Shown: piece after piece, positions 55,889-64,000 of the stretch
How the letters are laid out: every line of letters starts with the position of its first letter
Position numbering within the stretch: position 1 is the stretch's first letter
From: Actinomycetota bacterium
GTDB taxonomy: Bacteria; Actinomycetota; Acidimicrobiia; Acidimicrobiales; Iamiaceae
Reading direction: 5' to 3'
Length of the DNA: 64,000 bases
Assembly (NCBI GenBank): GCA_016185275.1
Contig: JACPNX010000018.1
Coordinates: 1 to 64,000, forward strand
Translations under genes and position numbers: made by a program
Notes under the pieces: generated by a model
Seen by the model: the letters and a program-made list of their open reading frames with translations, nothing else
The model's database searches: none
Told to the model about the DNA's origin: nothing

Positions 55889-57763
55889 CTACCCGGTGCG
55901 GCCGGACGAGAGGGCCGCGGCGGCCGCGACGACACTCGGGTCGGCCAGCAGATCCTCGAGCGGGCGCGGCAGCGCGAGCCTCCAGTTCGGCCACTCGTCG
56001 GTGGTGCCCGGCATGTTCGGGCGCTCCTCCACGCCCGCCGGATCGTCGAGCTGGCCCACGGCGACGCGGCTCGGGCTGGCGCCGAGGAGCCGGTACGTGC
56101 GTTCCACGACCTCGGCGATCGGCGTGTCGTCGCTCGCCTCGATGTGGCGGGCCAGCCGCTCGCGCGACGCCACCGTGTCCTCGACGTTGGGGTGCAGACC
56201 GAGACGCTCCTGTGCGGCCAGGTCCGCACCGGTCCAAAAGCCCGGCACGGTCGGCAGGTCGTGGGTCGTGGCCGCCGACAGGGCCAGCTCCGGCAGTGCC
56301 GACGCGGGCTCCTCCTCGAGCAGTAGCACCCGGTAGCCGAGCATGCGTCTGGCCGCCATCTCCTCGCGCACACCCGGCTCGACGGTGCCGAGGTCCTCGC
56401 CGACGACGAAGGCGCCGGCGCGGACGCTCTCGATGACCAGCACGTCGAGCAGGTCCGACGACGGGTAGCGCACGTACGCACCGGCGGCGGCCCCTTCGCC
56501 CGGCGGGATCCAGAACAGCCGGAACAGGCCCATGACGTGATCCATGCGCAGGCCCGCGCCGTGCTCGGCGGCGGCTCGCAACGCCCGGATCACCGGCTCG
56601 TAGCGCGCCTCGCGCAGCGCCCACGGGTGCAGCGGCGGGAGGCCCCAGTCCTGGCCCTGCGTGTTGAACTGGTCGGGCGGGGCACCGATGCGAGTGCCGT
56701 CGAGCACGTGCGCGTCCTGCCAGTACCAGGCGTCGAAGCCGTCGGGATCGGTGCCGATGGCGACGTCGTGGATGAGCGGGACCGTGCCGGCCAGCGCGCC
56801 GAGCTGATCGGCCACCAGGTACTGGAGCCACGCGTGCAGCGCGATCCGCGCCGCCTCGCGGCGCCGCAGCGCCGGCCAGCCAGGTCCGTCGGGCCGGCGC
56901 AGCTCGGCCGGCCACGCCGACCAGCTCCCGCCGTGGACCTCGACCGCCGCGCAGAACGCGGCCCACGCCGCGAGGACGGGGTCCGCCGCCAGCGCCTGCT
57001 CGGCCCGGTCCCGCGCGCCGCCACGGGGTTGGTCGAACAGCAACGCGAGGGCCTCGCGCTTGGCGGCCAACACCTGGCTCCGGTCGATGACCCGTTCGGA
57101 CGACAGGGCCCGGCCCCGCTGCGCCAACCCGGCTACCGCATCGTGGTCCGATGCGCCGGGCACGTCCTCGACCCGGAGGTACAGCGGGCTGCGGAAGCAA
57201 CGGCTCGACGCGAAGTACGGGCTGTCCCGCGGAGCCGGCGACGGGTTCGAGGCGTGGAGCGGGTTGAGCTGCAGCGTGGGCCGGCCCCCGTGGCCCGCGG
57301 ACCATCCGCCGAGGGCGGCCGCGTCCGCCAGATCACCGTGGCCCCACGACGACCGGCTGCGCGCCGCGTAGAGCTGGACGGCCCAGCCCCAGGTGCGCAG
57401 ATCGTCGGGGAGGTGGGCGACGGCGGGGGCGACCGCCAGCGTGGTGCCGACCCCGTCGAAGCCGACGAGCTCGTGGTAGCCGACCGGCAGGTCGGGTGGC
57501 AGCGAGTCGACGGGACCGAGGTCGGTGCCGTCTTCGAGGTGGAGGTCGACACCCTCGGGGACCCCGTCGGGCAGGTCGCAGTGGCCGGGGCGGATGGTCA
57601 CGAAGCACCGGCGTTCCTCGGGGCGCTCGTCCCCACCCGCTCCCGCGAGCACACCGAGGACGTGGTCCAGCGTGCGCTCGGGCGGCCGGACGGGCTCGCC
57701 GGTCGCGCTCTCGTAGTCGACCTGGATCCCCCAGGCCGCGGCCTGCTCGTCCGCCGAAGGCAT
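55889..57763 (-). CDS. malQ: 4-alpha-glucanotransferase (amylomaltase)
   Basis: MalQ transfers maltosyl or longer units between 1,4-alpha-glucans. It has 624 residues in the GH77 family. The nucleophile is in GLRMDHVMGLFRLF, the acid/base in VVGEDLGTVEPGV, and the stabilising Asp in ATTHDLPT; FNTQGQDWGLPPLHPWAL is diagnostic. A TAGGGA box just upstream of the ATG at 57763 suggests a short leader. It is followed by treS with 9 nt between, placing glucan remodelling beside trehalose synthesis. Confidence 0.95.
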   Translation of the reverse strand: MPSADEQAAAWGIQVDYESATGEPVRPPERTLDHVLGVLAGAGGDERPEERRCFVTIRPGHCDLPDGVPEGVDLHLEDGTDLGPVDSLPPDLPVGYHELVGFDGVGTTLAVAPAVAHLPDDLRTWGWAVQLYAARSRSSWGHGDLADAAALGGWSAGHGGRPTLQLNPLHASNPSPAPRDSPYFASSRCFRSPLYLRVEDVPGASDHDAVAGLAQRGRALSSERVIDRSQVLAAKREALALLFDQPRGGARDRAEQALAADPVLAAWAAFCAAVEVHGGSWSAWPAELRRPDGPGWPALRRREAARIALHAWLQYLVADQLGALAGTVPLIHDVAIGTDPDGFDAWYWQDAHVLDGTRIGAPPDQFNTQGQDWGLPPLHPWALREARYEPVIRALRAAAEHGAGLRMDHVMGLFRLFWIPPGEGAAAGAYVRYPSSDLLDVLVIESVRAGAFVVGEDLGTVEPGVREEMAARRMLGYRVLLLEEEPASALPELALSAATTHDLPTVPGFWTGADLAAQERLGLHPNVEDTVASRERLARHIEASDDTPIAEVVERTYRLLGASPSRVAVGQLDDPAGVEERPNMPGTTDEWPNWRLALPRPLEDLLADPSVVAAAAALSSGRTG

Positions 57764-57858
57764 CCACCTTCCCTACCAGTCTCGAACGCCGCTCAACCCC
57801 TCGAGCCCCAGCAGTGGGCCGGCGAGACGCATTTCACCCGACCGTGACTTCGGGCGGC

Positions 57859-57875
57859 GTACCCCCCGGGGGTAC
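57859..57875 (+). promoter_or_regulatory. CsoR-type copper operator
   Basis: GTACCCCCCGGGGGTAC has 8-bp perfect arms around one base and matches the TACCCC...GGGGTA form of CsoR sites. A TACCGT -10 candidate (57873-57878) overlaps its right arm, so a bound repressor would block the promoter of the multicopper oxidase gene at 57972. Confidence 0.65.
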
Positions 57876-57971
57876 CGTCGCAAGCAACGCCCGCCGGTCC
57901 CACGCAGAGCTTGCCAGGACGGCCCGCCCGCCAGCGCTTCCGGCTTCTCCCCCCACTGCGGAAGGATCCCG

Positions 57972-59660
57972 ATGAACGACCCGCACGACCTCGACCTGCT
58001 GGGCCGGAGCTTCAGCCGCCGCCGGCTGATCACGTCGGGTGCCGCCGGTGCCGGGCTGCTGTTGCTGCCGTCGTGCGGCGAGAGCGCCGGCGGCCCCACG
58101 TTCGCCGGCCGCCCACGGGCCGACATCGTGCTCAAGGCGCAGCGGGCCACGATCGACCTCGCCGGGCGGACCGCCGCCACCTGGACCTACGACGGCCGGC
58201 TGCCGGGCCGCGAGATCCGCCTCCGGCAGGGACGCAAGGTCCGCATCCGCCTCGACAACGACCTGCCGGAGGCCACGACGATCCACTGGCACGGCATCCG
58301 CCTCGCCAACGCCATGGACGGCGTGCCGGGCCTGACGCAGAGCGCCGTCCGCCCCGGCGACTCGTTCCTCTACGAGTTCACGCCGCCCGACGCCGGCACC
58401 TACGTGTTCCACCCGCACGTCGGCGTCCAGTTCGACCGCGGTCTCTACGGGCCGCTCATCGTCGAGGCCCGGGACGAGCCCTTGCGCTACGACGACGAGG
58501 CCGTGCTGGTGCTCGACGACTGGCTCGACGGGCTGGCCGGCACGCCCATCGGCCGGTTGGCCGAGCTGCGCCGCAAGGGCATGGCCATGGCCGGGGGGAT
58601 GGCCGGCGACGACAAGAGCGGCACATCCGGCATGGGCGGCATGGACATGGGCGGCTCCTCGACGACGACTACCACCACCACCAAGCCGGGCACGGGCATG
58701 GGCGGCATGGAGATGGGCGGCACGGGCCCGGGCGCCGGCTCGGGCGCCATGACGATGAACGGCCTGGCGATGCGCGGCGCCGACCGCGGCCACACCACGC
58801 TGGCCGGCGCCGCGCCGCCGGCGGGGCACCTCGCCGGCCTCGCCAACGACATGGAGGCGAACCGGGTCGACGTGGGCGACGTCGCGTACCCGCTGCACCT
58901 CGTCAACGGGCAGCCGGCCAAGGACCCGTTCGTCAAGCGGGTCAAGAAGGGCGACCGCGTCCGCATGCGGCTCATCAACATCGCCGGCGACACGATCTAC
59001 TGCTTCTTCGTCGAGGGCCACGAGCTCACGGTCACCCATGCGGACGGGCAACCGGTCGAGCCGGTCACGACCGACGCGCTGCTCGTCGGCATGGGCGAGC
59101 GCTACGACGTCCTCATCGATGCCAAGGCCGGTGGCTCCTCCCGCATCCTCGCCTTCCCGGTCGGCAAGCGCGACGGTGCCGCGGTCGGCGTGCTGCGCTA
59201 CGCCGACGCCCGCGGCTCAGCCGATCTGCGGGCGCCGGTCACGATGCCCCGGCGGATCGCCTCCTACAGCGACCTGCGCGACGCCGAGGCGTTCGACGCG
59301 CCGGCGGCACCGTCGTTGCGGCGCGCCGATCTCGCCATGGACATGTCGAAGCGCTACGGCTGGACCATCGGCGGCAAGGCCGGTCTCGGCGCGCCGGCGA
59401 TCACGGCGGCCAAGGGCGAAGCGGTCCGGCTGGCGATGCGCAACATGTCGAACATGCCGCACCCCATGCACCTCCACGGCCACTTTTTCCGGCCGGTGCT
59501 CGAGGGGCGGCTGGGTCCTCGCAAGGACACGATCCTCGTGCCGCCCATGACCGAGGTCGCCGTGGACCTCGTGGCCGACAACCCCGGCAAGTGGGCCTTC
59601 CACTGCCACAACGCCTACCACGCCGACGCGGGCATGGAGCGGACGTTCCAGGTGGCCTGA
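57972..59660 (+). CDS. Multicopper oxidase with methionine-rich insert
   Basis: This is a 562-residue laccase/CopA/CueO-type enzyme, probably oxidising Cu(I) and organic substrates outside the membrane. A twin-arginine signal SRRRLI is followed by a lipobox LLPSC (Cys35), so it may be Tat-exported and lipidated. All copper-ligand blocks are present: HWHG (H105, H107), FHPHVG (H147, H149), HPMHLHGHFF (H497, H500, H502) and FHCHNAYHADAGM (H544, C545, H546, H550, M555). A Met/Gly-rich, Thr-containing insert (residues of about 203-260, with GMGGMDMGG) resembles the copper-binding insert of CueO. GAAGGA precedes the ATG. The CsoR-like box implies copper induction. Confidence 0.93.
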   Translation: MNDPHDLDLLGRSFSRRRLITSGAAGAGLLLLPSCGESAGGPTFAGRPRADIVLKAQRATIDLAGRTAATWTYDGRLPGREIRLRQGRKVRIRLDNDLPEATTIHWHGIRLANAMDGVPGLTQSAVRPGDSFLYEFTPPDAGTYVFHPHVGVQFDRGLYGPLIVEARDEPLRYDDEAVLVLDDWLDGLAGTPIGRLAELRRKGMAMAGGMAGDDKSGTSGMGGMDMGGSSTTTTTTTKPGTGMGGMEMGGTGPGAGSGAMTMNGLAMRGADRGHTTLAGAAPPAGHLAGLANDMEANRVDVGDVAYPLHLVNGQPAKDPFVKRVKKGDRVRMRLINIAGDTIYCFFVEGHELTVTHADGQPVEPVTTDALLVGMGERYDVLIDAKAGGSSRILAFPVGKRDGAAVGVLRYADARGSADLRAPVTMPRRIASYSDLRDAEAFDAPAAPSLRRADLAMDMSKRYGWTIGGKAGLGAPAITAAKGEAVRLAMRNMSNMPHPMHLHGHFFRPVLEGRLGPRKDTILVPPMTEVAVDLVADNPGKWAFHCHNAYHADAGMERTFQVA

Positions 59661-59695
59661 CTCCAGCTCCGGCCTGAACCGGCTCGCCCGGCTCC

Positions 59696-59750
59696 GAGCG
59701 CCGGCCGGCTCGGGGACGTCGTGCCCCGCGCCGGCCGGCACCCGGCGCTC
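59696..59750 (+). terminator. Compound hairpin between convergent genes
   Basis: The outer arms GAGCGCCGG (59696-59704) and CCGGCGCTC (59742-59750) are perfectly complementary. Inner CGGGG/CCCCG arms extend the structure. It separates the multicopper oxidase and esterase lipoprotein genes, overlapping the latter's stop. Confidence 0.55.
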
Positions 59751-60849
59751 ACGGACAGACGGGGTCGGTGCTGGGTGGGCGCATCCCGGTGTAGAGCGGT
59801 AGCTCCCGGGCCAGGAACGTGGTCCACTGCTCGTCCGTCGCCTGCTTGGTGGCGTCGTAGAGCTTGTTGGCGTGCAGGCTGCTGGTGCAGTACGAGCTCA
59901 GCTCGGCCACGAGCCCCTTGGCCCGGGCGGTCGTGACGGTGGCGGCGATGCACGAGTACGGCACCGCCGGATCGCCCTTGGAGTGGATGGCCGAGATCGG
60001 CGCGTCGCCCGCACCGATGTCGGTGAGTGGGCCACCGTCGAAGCTGTACAGGCAGCCCGATGCTGCCAGTGCCGCCTGCGCGCGCGAGGCGATGGGCGAG
60101 AGGTCGTCGCCTGCGAAGTAGCGGGTCGCGCCCACGTCGTTGCTCCGGTAGGCGACGTTGAGGGCGGTCACGGCGCCGGCGGAGAAGCCGCCGACGGCGA
60201 TCTTGGCCGGGTCGACGCCGAAGCGGGCGGCGTTGGCCCGGATCCAGCGGACGGCGGCCAGCGCGTCGCGCTGCGCGGCCACGATGTTGCGGGCGCACTG
60301 CAGGCGGCGGGCCTCCCAGGTGGGATCACCGGGCGACTGGTTGTCCTGCACCCACTGGCAGAGGCTGGGCGGGCGCGGATCGCCGGCATATCTCGCCACC
60401 AGGGTGGTGTCGGTGCGGTACTCGACGGAGAAGCCCACGTAGCCGCGCTGGGCGTACTCGAAGCCCGTGGATGCGGCCAGGCCGTACATGGAGTCGATGC
60501 CCACCGCGAAGCCCCCGCCGTGCAGCCAGATGATGGCCGGGCGGTTCTTCACGCCGTTGGCCGGGTCGGCGACCCACAGCCGCAGCGGCTCGTTGCCGTT
60601 GGCCAGCAGCGGTGGCCGGGGGTCTTGGATCTCCATCCCGGTGCCGGCGTAGAGGGTGCCCCCGTAGTTCGCGTCGATGGGGGGCGCCGAGCCCCAGACG
60701 ACCGGCTGGGTTCTGGGCGTCACCACCGGGTTGATGTTCGCCTGCTTGCCGAGATAGAGCCCCGTCGGGCCCGGGTTCGGCGGCACGCAGGCCGCGGTGG
60801 CGAGCACCAAGCCCAGCGTCAGCCCCACGAGCACGCGTGGTGATCGCAT
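59749..60849 (-). CDS. Carboxylesterase-like lipoprotein
   Basis: This 366-residue alpha/beta-hydrolase has a lipoprotein signal (GLVLATAACVPP, Cys21), the oxyanion HGGG in IIWLHGGGFAVG, the nucleophile in VGGFSAGAVTALN, and the catalytic acid and His candidates in HSKGDPAVPY and SSLHANKLYD. It is exported and membrane-anchored; likely substrates are esters or short polyesters, not identifiable here. GGGAGGA precedes the ATG at the proper distance. It diverges from glgP. Confidence 0.85.
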   Translation of the reverse strand: MRSPRVLVGLTLGLVLATAACVPPNPGPTGLYLGKQANINPVVTPRTQPVVWGSAPPIDANYGGTLYAGTGMEIQDPRPPLLANGNEPLRLWVADPANGVKNRPAIIWLHGGGFAVGIDSMYGLAASTGFEYAQRGYVGFSVEYRTDTTLVARYAGDPRPPSLCQWVQDNQSPGDPTWEARRLQCARNIVAAQRDALAAVRWIRANAARFGVDPAKIAVGGFSAGAVTALNVAYRSNDVGATRYFAGDDLSPIASRAQAALAASGCLYSFDGGPLTDIGAGDAPISAIHSKGDPAVPYSCIAATVTTARAKGLVAELSSYCTSSLHANKLYDATKQATDEQWTTFLARELPLYTGMRPPSTDPVCP

Positions 60850-61006
60850 CGTGTGTCCTCCCTCGTCGTGGACCGGTCGGTCCCGGGAGCACTCCAGCAC
60901 CGAGATGTGAGGAGACCGTGAGCTGGCCGTGACGGCCGGGTCGCAGCTCGTCGGACCGCGGCGATCCGGGCCGCGCCCGCCCGGCGCCTCGCTACGGTCG
61001 CGGCCG

Positions 61007-63520
61007 ATGCGAGCCCTCCGGAGCTTCACCGTCCGCCCGTCGCTCCCGCCGGCCCTGGCGCCGCTGCGGGCCTTGGCGATGAACCTGCGTTGGGCCTGGG
61101 ACGACCAGACGCGCGAGGTGTTCCGGTGGGTCGACCCCGACGCGTGGGACGCGACCCACCACGACCCCGTGCGGCTGCTGGCCACGGTGGGCCCGGCGCG
61201 GCTCGACGAGCTCGCGCGGGACAAGGCGTTCCTGCGCTTCCTCGACCAGGCCCATGCCGAACTCGACCGCTACCTCTCCGGCGAGCAATGGTTCCAGGGC
61301 CGCACCGGTTCTCCCCTGCGCTCGGTGGCCTACTTCTCGCCGGAGTTCGGGATCGCCGAGGCGCTGCCGCAGTACTCGGGCGGGCTCGGCGTGCTGGCCG
61401 GCGACCACCTGAAGGCGGCCAGCGATCTCGGCGTGCCGCTGGTGGGCATCGGTCTGTTCTACGCGCACGGCTACTTCCGCCAAGCGCAGTCGACCGACGG
61501 CTGGCAGGAGGAGCGCTACCCCGATCTCGACCCGTGGGCCATGGCGCTCAGCGCGTGCGAGGGCCTGCGCATTGCCGTCGAGATGGGGGACGCAGTGCTG
61601 AACGCGCGCGTCTGGCGGGCGGACGTCGGGCGTGTGCCTCTGTACCTCCTCGACGCCGACGTCGACGACAACCCGCCGGAGCTGCGGCGGGTGACCGACC
61701 GCCTCTACGGAGGCGACACGGAGCACCGGCTGCGCCAGGAGATCCTCCTCGGCATCGGCGGCGTGCGGGCCCTGCGGGCGCTCGGGATCGACGCCGACGT
61801 GTTCCACACCAACGAGGGCCACGCCGGGTTCCTCGGGCTCGAGCGGATGCGGGAGCTGATCACCGGCGACGGTCTCACGATCCGCGAGGCGATCGAAGCC
61901 GTGCGGGGTGGCAGCCTCTTCACGACGCACACGCCGGTGCCCGCCGGCATCGACCGGTTCCCGCGGCCGCTGATGGAGCGGTACTTCGCCGGTTGGGCAC
62001 GCGACTGCGGCGTGCCCTTCGACGACCTGATGGCGCTCGGCCACCGCCCGGGCGACACCGCCGACACCCCGTTCAACATGGCGGTCATGGGTCTGCGCCT
62101 GGCGGGCCGGTCCAACGCCGTGTCGAAGCTCCACGGGGCGGTGAGCCGGCGCATGTTCGACGACCTCTGGAGCGGCATCCCGATCGACGAAGTGCCGATC
62201 ACCTCCGTCACCAACGGCGTCCACGCACCGACGTGGGTGTCGGCCGAGATGAGCGACCTGCTCTCCAGCCGGGTGCTGCCCGACTGGCCCGAAGCCGGCC
62301 ACGACCGCTGGGCCCGGGTCGACGACATCGGTGACGACGAGCTGTGGCGGGTGCTCGACGAGGGCCGCGCCCGGCTCGTGGCCTTCGTCCGCGAGCGGCT
62401 GCGCGAGTCGATGCTGGCGCGGGGCGTGTCGGTGTCCGACGCGGTCTGGGCCGACGAGGTGCTGGACCCGCGGGCGCTGACGATCTGCTTCGCCCGGCGC
62501 TTCGCCACCTACAAGCGGGCCAACCTGCTGCTGTCCCAACCGGAGCGGCTACGCAAGTTGCTGACCAGCAGCCGCCGACCGGTCCAGTTCGTGTTCGCCG
62601 GCAAGGCGCACCCCGCGGACGAGGCGGGCAAGGAGCTGATCCGCCAGGTCGTCGCCTTCTCGCGCGACCCGGAGGTGCGGCGGCGGTTCGTCTTCGTCGA
62701 GGACTACGACATCGCCGTCGCTCGCGCGCTGTACTCGGGGGCCGACGTCTGGCTGAACACGCCCCGCCGGCCGCTCGAGGCCTGCGGCACCTCGGGCATG
62801 AAGGCGGCGCTGAACGGCGCGCTCAACTGCTCGATCCTCGACGGCTGGTGGGACGAGCTGTTCGACGGCGGCAACGGCTGGGCCATCTCGTCGGCCGAGC
62901 GCGTCGACGAGGAGTCCCGCCGCGACGAGATCGAGGCCAACTCGCTGTTCGAGCTCCTCGAGCACCAGATCGTCCCGCTGTTCTTCGACCGGTACGGCGG
63001 CGGGGTGCCGCGGCGCTGGACGGCGCGCGTGCGGCACTCGCTGCGGACGATCGGTCCTGAGGTCCTCGCCACCCGCATGGTGCGCGACTACACGGTCCAG
63101 CTCTACGAGCCGACCGCGGCCGAAGGTGCCCGCCTGGCCAACGACGGCTGGGGCCCGGCCCGGCAGCTGGCCGAGTGGAAGGCCCGGGTGCGGGGGGCGT
63201 GGAGCGGGGTCCAGGTGGGTGCGGTCACCACCGATGCCGGGGAGGTGCCGCTCGGCGCAGCTCGCACGGTCTCGGCCGAGGTGCACCTCGGCGACCTCGC
63301 ACCCGCAGACGTGGAGGTGCAGCTGCTCCACGGCCCGGTGGGCGCCGAGGGTGAGCTCGACGGGTTCACGGTGGCGACGATGGAGGCCGGCCCGGACGGC
63401 CGCTGGCAGGGTTCGTTCCGTTGCGACCGGCCGGGCCGCTACGGGTTCACCGTCCGCGTCGTCCCGCACCACCCCGACCTCGTCCGCCCGCTCGAGCTCG
63501 GCCTGGTCCGCACCGCCTGA
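61007..63520 (+). CDS. glgP: Alpha-glucan phosphorylase (short GT35 type)
   Basis: GlgP releases glucose-1-phosphate from glycogen or maltodextrin. It has 837 residues and belongs to the actinobacterial/archaeal-type group with an N-terminal DUF3417 domain (LAPLRALAMNLRWAWDDQTR). VAYFSPEFGIAEALPQYSGG, NEGHAGFLGLER and TTHTPVPAGIDRF are characteristic, and the PLP Lys is K599 in CGTSGMKAALNG. TACGGT (60993-60998) is 8 nt before the ATG, suggesting a near-leaderless mRNA. It lies near treS and malQ, giving a glucan/trehalose set. Confidence 0.95.
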   Translation: MRALRSFTVRPSLPPALAPLRALAMNLRWAWDDQTREVFRWVDPDAWDATHHDPVRLLATVGPARLDELARDKAFLRFLDQAHAELDRYLSGEQWFQGRTGSPLRSVAYFSPEFGIAEALPQYSGGLGVLAGDHLKAASDLGVPLVGIGLFYAHGYFRQAQSTDGWQEERYPDLDPWAMALSACEGLRIAVEMGDAVLNARVWRADVGRVPLYLLDADVDDNPPELRRVTDRLYGGDTEHRLRQEILLGIGGVRALRALGIDADVFHTNEGHAGFLGLERMRELITGDGLTIREAIEAVRGGSLFTTHTPVPAGIDRFPRPLMERYFAGWARDCGVPFDDLMALGHRPGDTADTPFNMAVMGLRLAGRSNAVSKLHGAVSRRMFDDLWSGIPIDEVPITSVTNGVHAPTWVSAEMSDLLSSRVLPDWPEAGHDRWARVDDIGDDELWRVLDEGRARLVAFVRERLRESMLARGVSVSDAVWADEVLDPRALTICFARRFATYKRANLLLSQPERLRKLLTSSRRPVQFVFAGKAHPADEAGKELIRQVVAFSRDPEVRRRFVFVEDYDIAVARALYSGADVWLNTPRRPLEACGTSGMKAALNGALNCSILDGWWDELFDGGNGWAISSAERVDEESRRDEIEANSLFELLEHQIVPLFFDRYGGGVPRRWTARVRHSLRTIGPEVLATRMVRDYTVQLYEPTAAEGARLANDGWGPARQLAEWKARVRGAWSGVQVGAVTTDAGEVPLGAARTVSAEVHLGDLAPADVEVQLLHGPVGAEGELDGFTVATMEAGPDGRWQGSFRCDRPGRYGFTVRVVPHHPDLVRPLELGLVRTA

Positions 63521-63559
63521 CCCGCCCGCCCGCCCACCCACCCACCCACCGCAGCCCGC

Positions 63560-63606
63560 TTCTTTGGTTCTTTGGCAACGCATGGCGAGGCCAAAGAACC
63601 AAAGAA
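63560..63606 (+). terminator. Long perfect inverted repeat
   Basis: A 17-bp perfect stem (TTCTTTGGTTCTTTGGC with its complement at 63590-63606) has a 13-nt loop. Each arm holds the octamer TTCTTTGG twice. It is strikingly AT-richer than its surroundings and lies between convergent glgP and the hydratase gene, so a bidirectional terminator is likely. Confidence 0.75.
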
Positions 63607-63629
63607 CGCGAGGCGGGTGGGCGGGAGGG

Positions 63630-64000
63630 CTACCTGCCGGTGAACCGGGCCTGTCCCGGGCCGGAGGCGCGGAACGACTCGATGCCGATGCGAGCGTCGT
63701 CGGTGCCGAACACCTGCACGAAGAGCTGCTGCTCGAGGTCGAGCCCCCCGTTGAGCGTGATGTCGAGGCCGCGGTCGATGGCCCGCTTGGCCAGGCCCTG
63801 GGCGACGACGGCACCGGCCGCGATGGTGGCTGCTCGGGCCGTGGCCCGCTGCAGCAGCTCGTCGTGGGCCACCACCTCGTCGACGAGCCCCATGGCCAGT
63901 GCCTCGTCGGCACCGACCTGGCGCCCGGTGAAGATCAGGTCCTTGGCCCGGGCCGGCCCGACGAGGCGGGACAGGCGCTGCGTGCCGCCACCGCCCGGGA
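63630..64000 (-). CDS. Enoyl-CoA hydratase/isomerase (C-terminal part, cut by window edge)
   Basis: The 3' part of a crotonase-family gene; the 5' end lies beyond the window. The visible protein contains GGGGTQRLSRLVGPARAKDL, the crotonase segment with the second catalytic region, then GRQVGADEALAMGLVDEVVA and a C-terminus rich in helices (ARIGIESFRASGPGQARFTG). It would hydrate enoyl-CoA in beta-oxidation or a related pathway. An internal ATG at 63893 is not the true start, because conserved sequence continues upstream to the edge. Confidence 0.9.
   Translation of the reverse strand, partial: PGGGGTQRLSRLVGPARAKDLIFTGRQVGADEALAMGLVDEVVAHDELLQRATARAATIAAGAVVAQGLAKRAIDRGLDITLNGGLDLEQQLFVQVFGTDDARIGIESFRASGPGQARFTGR

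Overview
This is a high-GC chromosomal segment of an actinobacterium. An Acidimicrobiia-like member is my best guess. The reasons are actinobacterial gene families throughout (Eis-like acetyltransferase, class-E-type LAxTG sorting signal, PASTA kinase, GatCAB, actinobacterial small lipoproteins), frequent GTG starts, GTGA/ATGA stop-start overlaps, and many genes whose start lies only 6-10 nt downstream of a TANNNT -10 box, as expected for leaderless mRNAs. I see no rRNA, tRNA, CRISPR array or insertion sequence.

Layout. Positions 1-4480 look like an accessory, defence-type island that appears less GC-rich by eye: a possibly 5'-truncated ORF, a DUF3024 protein, a GmrSD-like DUF262/DUF1524 protein and a class II Fic AMPylase. 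A repeated 26-bp dyad precedes both the DUF262 and the Fic gene. 4570-8200 (minus strand) is the branched-chain amino-acid operon ilvB-ilvN-ilvC, with a leader peptide and terminator hairpin typical of attenuation. 8350-9171 holds a HEPN-domain gene with a small partner. 9520-18898 carries a PH-like protein, ManA, an orphan form-II CoxL-like subunit, a pseudokinase-FHA pair, ilvD, a lipoprotein and a Nudix-like protein. 18993-22925 is a large secreted protein with seven cadherin-like repeats and a terminal L-type lectin domain. 23210-26916 is a four-gene ABC export operon. 26956-33333 (minus) has an Eis-like acetyltransferase and gatC-gatA-gatB-kinase, all four coupled by 4-nt overlaps. 33435-39768 has a LAxTG mini-protein, an esterase, TetR, an SCP2 protein, an MFS pump and a PASTA kinase. 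40574-43327 is an amino-acid ABC importer. 43410-51878 contains ligA, a DUF4388 protein, a MetE-like protein, mnmA and iscS. 51955-54136 has a methyltransferase, an SRPBCC protein and a rhomboid. 54209-63520 contains treS, malQ, a copper-box-preceded multicopper oxidase, an esterase lipoprotein and glgP. A partial enoyl-CoA hydratase runs off the right edge.

How the genes work together. ilvBNC and ilvD cover most of Ile/Val synthesis. GatCAB amidates misacylated tRNA, and IscS feeds sulfur to MnmA for tRNA thiolation. TreS, MalQ and GlgP form an alpha-glucan/trehalose set. The minus-strand order ilvC-ilvN-ilvB ... gatB-gatA-gatC ... ligA - MetE-like - mnmA - iscS is collinear with the order I remember from Mycobacterium tuberculosis, so the window is a conserved actinobacterial backbone into which accessory genes have been inserted.

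The most interesting accessory signals are the duplicated dyads around the DUF262/Fic pair, the HEPN two-gene unit, the pseudokinase-FHA pair, the lectin-tipped repeat protein, the motility-sigma-like promoter before the DUF4388 gene, and the copper-type operator before the multicopper oxidase. Functions are assigned by reading motifs; no database search was run.
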